Source: Dactylellina haptotyla (lineage: Eukaryota > Ascomycota > Orbiliomycetes > Orbiliales > Orbiliaceae). From it: DNA of 64,000 bases. The DNA lies in NCBI GenBank assembly GCA_031310005.1, contig CM062381.1:1674001-1738000 (forward strand). The letters are read 5' to 3'. Under the pieces are notes generated by a model that made no database searches, was not told the origin of the DNA, and saw nothing but the letters and a program-made list of their open reading frames with translations. How positions within the stretch are numbered: position 1 is the stretch's first letter; every line of letters starts with the position of its first letter. A program made the position numbers and the translations under genes. Positions 48,221-60,083 of this stretch are shown in pieces.

Positions 48221-49224
48221 TCAGGCCAATTCCCCGAAGAGAAGGGAGGTGATAAAATCCAGATTTCCGAAGATTGGTGACTTTCAGTCTCGTTGAGGGT
48301 CAGTGCGGACAAAAGCAAGGTACTCCAAATGGTTATTATGGCCAATAAATACGTCGGTAGGGGGAGAAGAGTCGTTCTGATCAGGACAACCGGTTGACCA
48401 ATTTATTTCGGAAATGCCTTTCAGCACAAAGAGGGACCAAGGAGAAAGGTTCCAACGACGGATGTGGTATTAGATCAAAATCAAACGTTCCGAGATGGAT
48501 TAACGAAGCGAGTAATCCGCAATGTATGCTGAGCTGGTAACAAAGCACCTGGGAGAAAAATCCCGTGGGTTTCCCCGTATTTAATGGCTGGAAGTATACG
48601 GAAGCTTTTCGAATCCGAGTCGTGGGCGACAAGTTGGAACTTGTTCCTGTCGAGTCCAAATCGGTGTTTATCGGTTACGGGTGTGGTGAAAAAATGGGTG
48701 AGAGGGCGTTGTCCTTCTAACGAATGAGTTCGCAAACCCGATTGATGATCAACACGTTGAGTATAAGTGACTATTGTCGACTGTAGAATAATTTCTCGAG
48801 AGAAGTGGAGAAATGTAATATTTGTGTGTCTCTTTCTTTTTGATTCTAAGGAGGAGGAAATCGGAAAGAGAGAAGGTAGAAAAGTGTGGCCAAGAAGCTC
48901 GCAAAGCGCGGGAGGGCTACTGCGTCCTCAAATACTTTGGAATAGAGAAACCTCTGACCCTCACCCAGACTCTGGGATTCCCGCTAGTTGTCTTTTTTTT
49001 TCTTTTCTTATTCTTGGGATACCTTCTTTTTTCTTCCCCCTACCAACTATTGAACAGAGAACCCGCTGGTGTGAATCTGAGCTAGCATGCGTGGGCTTCT
49101 TGCGGTGTGTGGGACTCAAGCGAGAATGGAAGGGGGATAGGAAAAAGGGAAGGCTCCTTGCGCTCGCTCAGGCCTTGGTTTTGGGACCACCACAAAAGTG
49201 CAAGGTATAAATAAGAAAAAAAGA

Positions 49225-49251
49225 ACATGGTACAAGTACGAAGTACCATGT
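49225..49251. repeat. Perfect 9-bp inverted repeat (hairpin)
   Basis: ACATGGTAC and its exact reverse complement GTACCATGT enclose a nine-base loop that itself contains GTAC. It is isolated in gene-free DNA. Confidence 0.8.
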
Positions 49252-52200
49252 ACAAGTTGAAGGTTGGGGAGCGGCTAGAACTCAAAGCACACTAAAGGTA
49301 ACTTGCTGTCATTTGTCTATTTGTCTAGCTTGAAGTGGGAAAACTCAAATAGTCCCCTTAGAGGAATCGAGAGTCCCTTTCCAGAGGATAGTTAATTCTG
49401 AGGAGAGACCTTGAGCATATTTGATGAATTGCAAAGATCATAGACATGGTTACTATGATCTAGAAGAGAACTTGATCCAACTATGTCAAGAGCTGCAATA
49501 CCTGGAGACGAGATGCATCTATTACGTAGATTTATTGGGTTTCTTGTCCTCCTTTCCTTCTGTAATAATTGTTTTTTTGGTTCCGTTGTGGCTCAGGCTG
49601 GAGCTCCAAAGCCCGATGCAGTGGTCTGTGTTCCGGGCGCACCCCGAGTTACCGGTCAAAATTTGGGCAAGGGAGTGTTATTTTTCTGCACATTTAGTTT
49701 TGGGGTTATGCAAGATTCTGTGCCCCTGGGCTGTCCCAAGAAATTTCCCGGATATAGGAGCGATTTCCAAGGATATTGGTTGGTTATGTTTCTCACCATT
49801 TTAGGGTTTCGCACTTTCGCAGGCTTTTTTTTTTTTGCTGGGACGCTTAAGGGACCATGCTTTCGAAAGTATACCTTCTCCCGAATTCCTTCCAGGATGC
49901 AGATTCCTTCGATAAGCATGCTTCGTCAGATTAGAAACGACCTTGGCCCAAATCTTGCTGAGTTCTGACGGGAATCTGCGGTCATATGGCCCACCGTGGA
50001 AACAGAGCCATACCACTTCAGTAATTGGTTCCGTCTGAAAGGGTGGAGACTTTTGTCCCTTTATTACTTGAGGGACGGAAGAGGGGATGGGACGAAGCTA
50101 GCAAAACCAAGAATTCCGAGGCGCACAGAAGTGGGTGTTGCATGAAATCACAAAAACTTCGATGAGGCGCCCAAAACTACAAAGTCAGACTGCACTTCTA
50201 AATATGCTTTGAGAAAGGAAAATAAAGCTATAGTTATCATAATTATTTGGAGATCTCATAGTCATTACGTTCTCGTTAGATAACCTGCTGAATAATTTTT
50301 TTGGTGTTTTCTTCTTCTTGCTCTTCTTGTTCTTCTTCCTCCAGCTTTCAATTTTATTGTGATATGAACAAGAATCGCGGGATAATTTACTTTTTCGAAG
50401 GGTTCCATGCGAAAGATGAAATGTGACAGGACAGGGGACATTAGCGGGCTGAGTTTGTAGCCAACAAAATTTCGGTCACCAGAACAGCACAGTCCTCATC
50501 GTGTTTCATTCCAATCAAGCAACAATCGTTTCAACGGCTGGCGGGAATGTCATATTGATAATATCAATCAATCTTCGCGGAAGACAAGCGTTTCCTATAC
50601 TATCTACCCAACTCGAGTCATGAATATACTATAATATTATCATCGAAATACCCACTCAATAAAACAGACTAAAATATACAAGAGCGCGCGAAGGGCAGGA
50701 TGGGTGGATCTTACATATCTGACTTTCCCCAACGTTACTATCTTAAGCACAAATAGCAGGTTTCTAAGGTTCTTCCAATGATGTGCCTCACCAAGTGCAA
50801 TCCAGTTGAGGGAGCTAAAAATCTTGTCTTTTGTGAATTTATTGTTAATTCTCGTTGGTGAGCCGACGAATCTATCAAAGAGCTAGCCGTTCCTCGTCAA
50901 TCAGTTATCGCCTCGGCGTCACAGTTTTCTGTTTTATTCCCCCCCTCTCTGGCCTTTTCATTTCCAGTTTTTAGGGACTCGGTCCGGCCTATTTTCTCGC
51001 ACGCTTTTAACTCGTGCCGTGTTACCCTTTGGATGTACCCGGTACCTCCTCAATTCCTCTTGGACTTGTTCTAGCCAAATCCATGCATAGTGTCTGACCC
51101 TCGACCCAGATTGTCGGAATGGTGCTAGCGAACAAGCAGCTGGTTGGGGGCTTGCGAAGGGAGTGATCCTCCCGCCTGAAAAAAAAAAAAAAAGGTCCCG
51201 GTGAGATCTTGAATGCACCTACTATTGTGAACCAGTCGCGCGGGACCCAACGACAGATGGGTGGTTTACCAAGTGTACCATTTACAATCGATGAGTAGAC
51301 TCCATTCCCTGATGATGGGAAATCCAACTTGATGCTCTTTTATGCATCTGCTAGCCCATAGTAGAGAATTGCAGGCTTGCGCCGCATGCTCATTAGGAAC
51401 AAAAAGCATGATCTTGGCACCCTATGATCACATGGCTCAGCCAATGTACCCCAGACGGAGAGTATTCCACAAGCACCAAATCTTAGGAAGAGAAAGAAAA
51501 GGATTCGCGTTGAAACGTAATATTCGGGGCTCGGAGCCTCTGCTCTCTTGGGTTGTATCCCTTGGTTCTACCCAAACCCAATATCAAAGAAACTTCGTTT
51601 GCAAATGCTGGAGATCGTAACCATTTAAAGCTAGAGGCAGATCTCTGTCCAATGACAAAAGAAAGAGCAAGGGTTTCCAGCCAATAGATCGGCTCGCCAT
51701 GTGGGTAACTATTAGAAAGGTCGGTTTTAGGCAGCCATGTTAACTTTTCTCATCAATCGCCTGTCTGTGCTGAATCCAGCGTCTTGGGTATGCTTCTCAA
51801 GTTCAAGACAGGATCCTCCGACTGCTCCACTTCGATTTATCCCGAAGAGGATCGATCACTATTGTGGAGATGAACCAACTCCGGTTAAAAAAACTCTAGA
51901 AGCCCATAGGTTTGGTACAATCTCGGGCAGCCAAAACGTCGAAAGGGGAGGGCGGAAATGTAACTAAAAACTGCTTTAGGTCTTCATCTTGGGTGCGGTA
52001 TTTTTTAATTTTTCTATTTTATTGACCACCCCACCCTCCAACAAGAAACATGGCGTTCGGGGTGTTTGACCAGGACTAGTGACCGGGTTCCCGGCAGTCT
52101 TCAGGGCAGCTGATACTGGTTTCGGGCGAGAATTCCACCCGCCTGTTCAATTGGTTACCGCCACGCCGGGTCTGTGTCCCATTAGAGAGGCACCCGAGCC

Positions 52201-55200
52201 GTGAGCAGCTCGCCTAAACCGAACATTTGGAAAGAAAGATCCCAACTCCGCAGAGAAGAGGTGAGGAGAAACAGACGCATATGCAAGGAGGCTTTAAACC
52301 CTCAAGAGCCGGCGCGAGGAAAGGAAGTGGAGCCCAGGAGATTGAGGCTAGTGTTATATTCGCTACCAGAATATATTCCAGCTTCTTGTTTTATTTCGAA
52401 CCGATGTCGCATGTTTTTGAGGGCTAAGAGCAGTACCGCGGTGTGTTTCCTTGAATCAAAAGTAGCACTATATTCGTACAGTCAGACCGTCAATTTGACC
52501 AAAGAAAAAATAGCTTTATCCATTTCAAACATCCAAGGGGATATTCTTATCAACTCTAGATAAAGGGGGGTTTGCATTTCAAAATTCTAACAAGAATAAC
52601 AACAGGATACTGGAACTCAATATAAGGGTTGGATAAAGATCCCGTCCAATCAGAACACCTAGAGCTATGAGCTAAATATCTTTTGTTCGAACACTTCGAG
52701 CGCTCGTTGGGCAGTCTTTAGGTTCGCTATGATTATGATTCCGGAATCATCAGACACTTTGATACCTTTTGAGTACGGGATTGGGATTTCATCGATTGGA
52801 CTTTTGTCCTTTTTTTTTTGTTTTTTATTTATTTTCTCATGTAGGTGGTGAACGATGGATTTTCAGCCGTCGCTGGGGTTTTCCACCGTGCTGGAGCACT
52901 TCCCGTGCACTCTTATTTCGGGGATACCCACATGCCCAGATTTCGATTTTTCTTTTTCCTAGGTTCTCAAGCGAACGAAAGTTTTTTTTTTTTTTTTTCA
53001 AGCCCTCAAAACGCACCCGAACCCGATTCCTGGGTTAGGAAAGCTGCACCTGACTGACAGAATCCTGGTTTCCCGGCTTTTGAACCACTGCGTCTCCTGC
53101 CTTTTTCTGATGAGATATGCAACCCACCAGCGAGCTCTTAAAACTGACCGCACCAAGTGTGTTCAAAAAGCCAATGTGCATGTGTTTTCCCCTCTCTCTT
53201 TCGAGGATGAGATATTTCCAAGAATCCGTCCCACAAGCTGCGAATCAAGCCACCGCGCTCAATGATTGTCAAAGCAAAAAGACTTGGTCTTGGGAATCGA
53301 TAGATTTCGTCAGCCCAGTACACCCTCTCGAGCAAAATATCAAATAAGGCTCTTCAAGCGATCAACTTTGCATACGTATACATGGAGGTGGTTCATATTT
53401 TTATCAATTGAGGGAATAAATATTACCACGAGATTTCACGGGTATCGCCAAGGGGGGAACAATAACAAGAATGAAAACGGAGATGATTGGAGGAGAGCCG
53501 CTGGAAACCAACCCCGATGGGCTTGGAGAAATGAAGTCTCTATCGTTTCATAGCACGGCCCGTCGATTTTTGTGGCAAACCAACGGGTTTTGGGCAGACT
53601 TCCCCGCTAACAAGGACATCGTACCCATGGACAAGCCGATAAAAATTTCCGTTTCATCCCAACCGAGCGGTTTTGTCCTCGATACGAAGCCCGCAGCTCT
53701 TCCCATCCCAAATTTCAAAATTCCAAAGGTGGCGAGCCTTAAGCTTGAACAAAAACACCCGGCCTCAAATCTCTTGATGTGGGCGAATATTCGAAGTCAT
53801 CAGTCAGGGCGCAAGCACACACTCTGAATTCCACAACCAAAATTCCCAGCAAGTTGGTTAGGTAGACGAAATCTTGGGTCAATCTTCGCTTGGAAAGAAA
53901 CCCGATCCCATGGCCGTTGGGGCGAAATACGAACACTGACGGAATCAATTTTACGTGCAGGCTTGGTTTCAAGAGACTGCATGCGCCCCTCCTTTCCTGC
54001 ACGCTGAAATTACCACAAGGTTAATCGAGCAACACATACCCCAGACCCGCGCGAATATGAATTTTGCTGTGAGCTGTGAATCTGCAAATGCTCAAGTTTC
54101 CCAGAACCCGGACCCTTGGTTCCTATCAAAGGGTGGTATTCGCTATTGCGACTCGCATTCGGATATGTACCGGCTATTAGTTCGAGGAAGGGCTTGTCCG
54201 CCCCTCGCAAAAAAAAAAAAAAGAAAGAAAGAAAGAAAATGGAAATGGAAATGCAGTTGCGGCACAGCTGCGTGGTTAGCCATGCTAAGAATCCTGTCGC
54301 ATTTGACTGCTTCTTCTGCCCAGAAAGTTTATGCACCTTAGAGGAATTCGTCACATGTATTCTCCCTCCCTAGGACCAAATACTTACGACAAAGTAGATT
54401 TGTAGCCGGGCATATGCTGGTCAACCTCAGTCTCCACACTAACAGAGCAGGAAAATGACAGCAAACAAGGCACCCCCTTGCCTTAGAAATCAGTTCTTAT
54501 CCGTTGGCCCGTCGTTTGTGGGTCTTTAGGCAAGCCAGAAAGATATTTATCCTCTCTCTCAACTATCGGAGAGGTATGCAGCTTACTGCATGCTTCCTTC
54601 CTTGGGCCAATACATTGTCTCAGAATCTGTGATGACACTTCTACCCCACACGGGCTCCAAGAATATGCATCTTGTTCCGCTAGATACTTGGGGTTCTAGA
54701 ATTTGCCTTGATTTTTGCTTAGCTTTCTTTTATTTCTTCGCCTTCGTGGCTCAAAGCTACCGACGGGCGAACCATAATCATGGAACCCGAGAATTTGGGT
54801 ATGCAGGTCAACATGAAGATATCATACAAGATGCCCTCGAACAACTAGATATTACGTTTAAGTATATATCTCGGGTATATTGAAATTAGAAATCTTTTGA
54901 AGGTATCGTTAATTTCAGTAAACATATGAACATGAACCTTTCGCACGCTAAGTAACTGTATTTCACCCTTTCTCACTATATCCCAAACGGATGAAGCTGA
55001 TCTTCGGTTTTGGCGTTTAATCATCCTGCATGTTAATGCAAGATAGATGGGAAGCCTCGCAAGAAAGCCCCTTTGCCCGCCGAATACAGAACTCACAGTC
55101 AATGTGGGTCATCTGTGGATCATCTGGAAGGATCAAAGCTCAATGATAATGTTATTTGGTCTATAGTAACCGGGTGACTGGGTTACTTCTTTACCTGTCT

Positions 55201-55492
55201 CGAAGAGGACCAGACATGTTTCCGGCCGATTGGGATAAAGTTCCAATCTGCTGGGAAGTGCTAACTCCTGCATCTACATTCTCTGCAATGACATTGTACA
55301 ATTGTAGGCCATCAATTTCCCCTTTCTCGATGCAGCTGTGGTCCAGATGGGCGGTACCCAATCGTTATCAGAGGACTGGGTAGTATAATAAAGCCACTGG
55401 ACACCAGCTTCGAAAACAAGGTAGGTTCACAGAATATTGGCTGCAAAAATCGATCGTATTACGCATTATTCCATTCATTAATTCGGAGTCGG

Positions 55493-55511
55493 CCAATATA
55501 TATATATATAC
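55493..55511 (+). promoter_or_regulatory. CCAAT plus TA-repeat, putative core promoter
   Basis: A CCAAT pentamer runs directly into an alternating TA tract about 110-125 bases upstream of the start codon at 55620, a plausible core promoter arrangement. The role is inferred from position only. Confidence 0.35.
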
Positions 55512-55619
55512 ATCATTGTTATTCAAAAAAAAAAAATCTTTAAAATTGTATTAATTGCCAGAACATCACATCCTACCCCGAGTGCGCGAACGCTTAACGC
55601 ATGTTAGGCCACCTCAATA

Positions 55620-56258
55620 ATGTCATCGCCCCGTTCGACGTCTTCGCTTCAGAGCCTAGCATATCAAGCTCTAGGCGTTTCTGGTAGCAGCACCATCTCA
55701 GGCAATGGATCAAAATCAAAGACCCACGATGCCCGAGAAAATTCTTCTCACTTACCCAAGACACTTGCTGACTCTTCTATCGCTTCTCTGAGCACAACAC
55801 GGTCCGGTTCCTCTCGCAAATCACGGCATCCAGTTGGAAACATTGCCGAAGCCGCTTCACCTGAGACATTCGCTCCGCCAGCTCCACTATATCTAAACAT
55901 CAACACATCCTCATGCCCAACCTGCAATCAACCCTCTTTGATATATAACCAGCGTGAAAGCTCTAGGGCCGAAGTCTTACTGTTTGCGCACACCGCTTTT
56001 TCCATGGCGGATGCACCCGTCCCGGACGGATGCGAACCAGTCGTTTCGCTCCCCATTGCGTTATTCATTCCGCCCCGGCATATCCCAGAACTATGGAAAT
56101 TCCCAACTCCACAACCGTCAGATCATGCTTCAAATTTGCGAGACGCGGATCCGGGAAACGGGGCTTGGTACCAATACACCTTGCAGAATTATCTTGCAGA
56201 ATCTTACTCAGAGGATCCCTACCCCCTGCGATGCAGATTACATTTCGGCCAACCCTAA
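55620..56258 (+). CDS. Protein of unknown function with a CxxC pair
   Basis: A single-exon frame of 212 residues that I do not recognise. Residues 1-75 are Ser/Thr-rich and probably disordered (MSSPRSTSSLQSLAYQALGV). The second half looks folded: PLYLNINTSSCPTCNQPSLI contains a C-P-T-C pair (about residues 99-102), followed by VVSLPIALFIPPRHIPELWK and GAWYQYTLQNYLAESYSEDP. Only one CxxC is present, so a zinc ribbon is not established. There is no signal peptide or membrane segment. Codon use, composition and the CCAAT/TA element upstream favour a real gene. The ATG chosen is the first in frame. A longer overlapping frame in another phase (55954-56502) lacks such features. Confidence 0.6.
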   Translation: MSSPRSTSSLQSLAYQALGVSGSSTISGNGSKSKTHDARENSSHLPKTLADSSIASLSTTRSGSSRKSRHPVGNIAEAASPETFAPPAPLYLNINTSSCPTCNQPSLIYNQRESSRAEVLLFAHTAFSMADAPVPDGCEPVVSLPIALFIPPRHIPELWKFPTPQPSDHASNLRDADPGNGAWYQYTLQNYLAESYSEDPYPLRCRLHFGQP

Positions 56259-57090
56259 CAGTTCTCTCTTTTCATTTCATACGGACATTATTCCGTTCGG
56301 GCTGGTTGTATTCTTTATCAGTAATGCTTCTATGGTCTCCTATTCCAATGGTTTATTCACTTTTATCCCGTATTATAACGGTCCCTTTCCTTTTATTTCC
56401 CTTCCTTTTTCTTTTTCTGTGCCCAGCGTCATGAAACTCACGATCACGATCGACCGATCTAAGTTCCCAATTGTTTATCTAGAGGTGGTTTTGGTATCTT
56501 AGAAGTATTAAATATATGGGTCACGCGATAGATAGCAGGCTCAAGGATAGTGCTAGTTACAAACTTTCCCTTGAGCATCGGCTGAATTTATAAGAGATCC
56601 GTGTCGAAGAACGGAATATGTATTTGTCCGGCACAAATAGTAATAATACCTAGTGGGGGGTAAAAAGGTATGTATAAAAGGTCTCCACAGTGAGTTCTTT
56701 CGCTTCTCTTAATAATCTTTGTAATCCACTCGACTCGGTGGTCTGATTTCCCAGGTTAAAGTTTGCCATCCGATTCGATACTTTGGTTAAGAGTTTCAGG
56801 TTGGTGGAGAATTCGAATATGCCGCATTCTTTGGGCCGTTGATGTCATGTCGAGTGTTCGATTCACGATCGATGGTTAATACAATGGTTATCCACGTAAG
56901 CATCGAAAACTGTGCACTGTTACGACTCATAACCATTTCGAAATTAGCGTCCGTGCGTTGGTATAAAAGTGCTATTGAGGGTTTCGGTGCCCGGTTTAGG
57001 CTTCTATTTCTAAATTAAGAATTCTAATAAGACGGTGTTTGGGTCATCAGTTTAAGAGGATGTAACCCTAAAACTCTGGTATAGATATAT
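56259..57090. other. Convergent 3' regions
   Basis: About 830 bp between the orphan gene and the cytochrome b561-like gene, AT-rich, without coding frames that I can support. Confidence 0.5.
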
Positions 57091-58238
57091 CTAGACCCGT
57101 ATCACACTCGTCTTTGTATTGTTTGGCAACTGTTCGCGCTCGCCGTCCATTGCCGGTCCTGCGCCACTCGCAATCGGGGGTCGACCGCCCGTTTGGTCTT
57201 CATCTGCAGCACTTGGAACCTCGGGTGCCGTTTGCACACTTTCCGGTCCCGTCTCCTCTTCCACAGCAATATACATCACCTCGAGTTCCGCACCGGCAAC
57301 CGGCAGTACACTTTCCGTGGAAGACGAACCTCTTCTCTCTTGTAGCCTTCCTCTTTCTTTTTCCTTCTCGTTCTCAAGAACAACACCTCTATCCCTTCCC
57401 TTTATGGCTTCCAATGTGAACACCACGAGTAACAGACCAGCACCATAAATACCAAACAATATCAAAAATCTACCCCGGGTACCGTAAAGCACCATCCCAA
57501 CCGGTATATTTGCAACGCCGAGTCCCAAAGTCGCCCATCCAAGGATAATATGAAGCTTATTCTGGAACGGTGTCTTCAAAGGGTTTTGGATTTGACGCCG
57601 GAGCGGGCGAAGGATAAAGTGATTGACTATTCCCAACAGGGCTTGTGCTAGTGTAGCGGCGAACACGGCGGTGCCGATTTGAAAATGCGGGTTCCTGAAC
57701 TGGTATGGACTCCCGGGTTGGACGGCGTAATAACCTAATAGGAATGCTGTGTTTTCCGTACAGCACATACTTTTTTAGATGCTTTCTTTTATTTATTTCA
57801 TTCGTTTTCGAGAAAATTAAGCAGTCCAAAAGGTTGCAAAGCCATATGTATCACTCGTCACATTTGCAACTTGGGTGATATGGTGCACTTACTCAAGATC
57901 GTAAAAGACACTGTTCCAACCTGCAGGATAAAATGGATACGAAACCAGATTCTCCCTCTCCCAGATCGAGCGGTTTTGAAGTACCTCGCCACTATAACCG
58001 CCAGAGGAGCGAATGCCAACCAAGCAAATGCTGCGAATATGGAGTGTATGATAACGAGTTTGCGTCGTTTGGCATTAATTCGCATTTGAAGACCCTGGTC
58101 CAGTCCCTGTTCATCGGCACGTATTACCTCGCCATAGTCTGCTTGAGCTATAGCAGTGAGAAATAGAAGACTGGCTACGTGGGCTGTGGCGCTGTGGGCC
58201 ATATTGGCCAAGGAGGGTGCAGGCACAGCTGTATGCAT
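57091..58238 (-). CDS. Cytochrome b561-like membrane protein
   Basis: A 329-residue protein with a probable signal peptide (ATAHVASLLFLTAIAQA) and a cytochrome b561/ferric-reductase-like transmembrane core. Exons are 58238-57893 and 57734-57091 (intron GTAAGT...CTATTAG), joining FTIL to SYYAVQPGSPYQ. Helices carry the expected heme histidines: KLVIIHSIFAAFAWLAFAPL, IWFRIHFILQVGTVSFTIL, NPHFQIGTAVFAATLAQALL, VNHFIL and NKLHIILGWATLGLGVANIP, with a final helix FLILFGIYGAGLLLVVFTL. Family members move electrons across membranes, usually from ascorbate or another donor. No DOMON or cellobiose-dehydrogenase domain is attached. The C-terminal 100 residues are charged, disordered and cytosolic. An internal start at 58202 (MAHSATAHV) would put the signal peptide right at the N-terminus and may be the true one. 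Confidence 0.82.
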
Positions 58239-60083
58239 GATATTTTCTGGCTGTTCGAGCGTTCGTCGCCGGTACCGCGGTGATCTCGAAGGCTGCCATA
58301 ATGTGAATTAATATTTGCTTATCCACGGGTACTGGCGAAGCCTTGAGTGCCGAAACTACCAAATTCGAATGAAAGATCCCTCATATTGGCTCTTACTGTG
58401 GTCCAGATCTTGAACCGAAAGTATCAATGAAAATGCAACAGAATCGAATCCTTAGTCTACAACACCGAGTTGCAAAACAATAATTCCTCGAGTACTATTC
58501 TATAATGGAGGCGGGTATTAGAGAATAAAAATTCTGAGTTTAAATATTATAATGATGAAGGGACGGTTAGGGCGTCCCGTTTTCGTGCTACAGAAACCCT
58601 CTCCGCCCATGGCGTTGGGCTGCTTGCGCTGGCGCTGTGTTGCCACCCCGTTTCCATTTCCCCCCAAAAAAAGAAACAAAGGAACCGAGCTGGCTCAGTT
58701 CCTTGGGCCAACGTAACATATATTCCGGGGTAGCAAAACTTTGAATAACGTTGATAGGTTAAGGGTCGAGCATCGGTTTGGCCATGCTATACGAAACTTT
58801 CAATGCTGCCAGGGCTTAAGAAGATGATGATGACTTGTCAGTGGGAGCGAATTGGGGTTTTCATCCGGGCCACTCCGGACAGTGGCGAACTTGCAGCTGA
58901 TGCACATGTACGTATGATTTCTGGACATGGTTGTTTCCTTCAAGAAGTATCAAGTACAAGAGGATGCAAAGGTGCACCTCGCCTCATGCACGAAACCAAA
59001 CCCCAGCAGAGCATCACCCCCAAAGCAGCCAATCTACCGCTGCATAAAGGTACATATGCAGCAAATCCCATCATGCAATTCTGCAATTGCTCGGGTCAGA
59101 TTCTTCAGAGTTCGGGCCATGCCTGTTTTTTTGGCTGCGGGATTTGTCACATCTTGGTCAACCCCCACAAGTAACTTGGTTTTGGCGTCGAAGCCCGCCT
59201 TGATTTTTTTTATCTTCCTCGAACCGCGCATGTACGTGGTCACTTTTTAGGAGAAGATAGTCGAGCCAATATCTTTCCTCTCAACTTCCTTTACGGATAT
59301 GCGGTGTCAGACGCTGGTGGACCCGGCCCTCTGGTTCGTGGGAAGAATTCCCATAGGTAGATCCCCCAGATGCATGCATGAGGGCGGAAAGGCTGGAACT
59401 TGGGGAAGTGGACTAGATGTACCTAAGTACAATATCAATTCGAAGAATTACCATAGAATTTGTATGTACAAAAGTAATTTATACTCAGGCTTCAAAAACT
59501 AGCAAGGTGCATAAATTATACATGCAGAGGTCCTTAAAGAAGGTAAAGGGGAAATAAGGAAAGTAAGAAAGGGGGTTTATTTAATATGTGGGAAGAAAGA
59601 AGAAGATGTATTGTTATGAAGCAATCATATTCTTTCGTTTCTGTCGGCGGTTTGGGAAAAAATTACCGAAAAGAAGGTCCTTGTGTGTTTTTATATGCGG
59701 AAGTCCGAAGGGATGCATCAAGTTGGGGGAGAAGATGGAAATATCTACAGGAGAGAATGAAATAAGACTAAAAAGAGTACATGGTATAGGGTATGGGTAT
59801 AATGCAAAGAATTTGATGAGCACCAAAGGGAATTACCTTGTCTAAACAAAGGAGATCTGAGGATGAACATCGAAAAACAGATGGCCAAATCCAAAAAAAC
59901 GATGACAGGAGGTACGTAGAGTATTTTTTGATTGGGTAATATTTATTAGTGTTTGGCCAACATCTCTATGAGTCGCTGGCGCTCGTCGATGATCCCCGGC
60001 AGTCTGAGGGATGGATGATAATCCACAAATCGAAGCGCCCTCTTTCTCTAAGAACAAAAGTTGGATTCTGGTTCAAAGCCGAT
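58239..60083. other. Intergenic region
   Basis: About 1.8 kb between the b561-like gene promoter (left) and the 3' end of the transcription-factor gene (right). An open piece on the minus strand at about 59946-60005 (GIIDERQRLIEMLAKH) lies just past the factor's stop and is treated as 3' UTR, though an extra spliced exon is conceivable. Nothing else is supported. Confidence 0.4.

Larger units (their letters stand above)
48221..55619. other. 7.4-kb gene-free stretch
   Basis: No supported gene was found between the divergent LaeA-like and 55.6-kb orphan genes. Homopolymer tracts of 12-18 bases lie at 49825-49836 (T), 51179-51194 (A), 52982-52998 (T) and 54209-54222 (A, followed by GAAA repeats). 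Open frames such as 49483-49968 (with a hydrophobic, signal-like start) and 53471-53827 have no recognised domain and could be chance. Decayed repeats are possible, but no family could be named. The right end holds the promoter of the next gene. Confidence 0.45.

Noticed and set aside
53471-53827. A 118-codon plus-strand frame in the gene desert
   Set aside because: There is no recognised domain, signal peptide or splice partner; it could be chance, though its composition is not bad.
48221-55619. Search for virus-derived or retroelement coding remains
   Set aside because: No reverse transcriptase, integrase, capsid or transposase motif was seen in any frame, and no long terminal repeats were noticed.
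59946-60005. An open piece ending IDERQRLIEMLAKH after the transcription-factor stop
   Set aside because: No valid donor was found before the stop at 60084 that would link it, so it was kept as 3' UTR.
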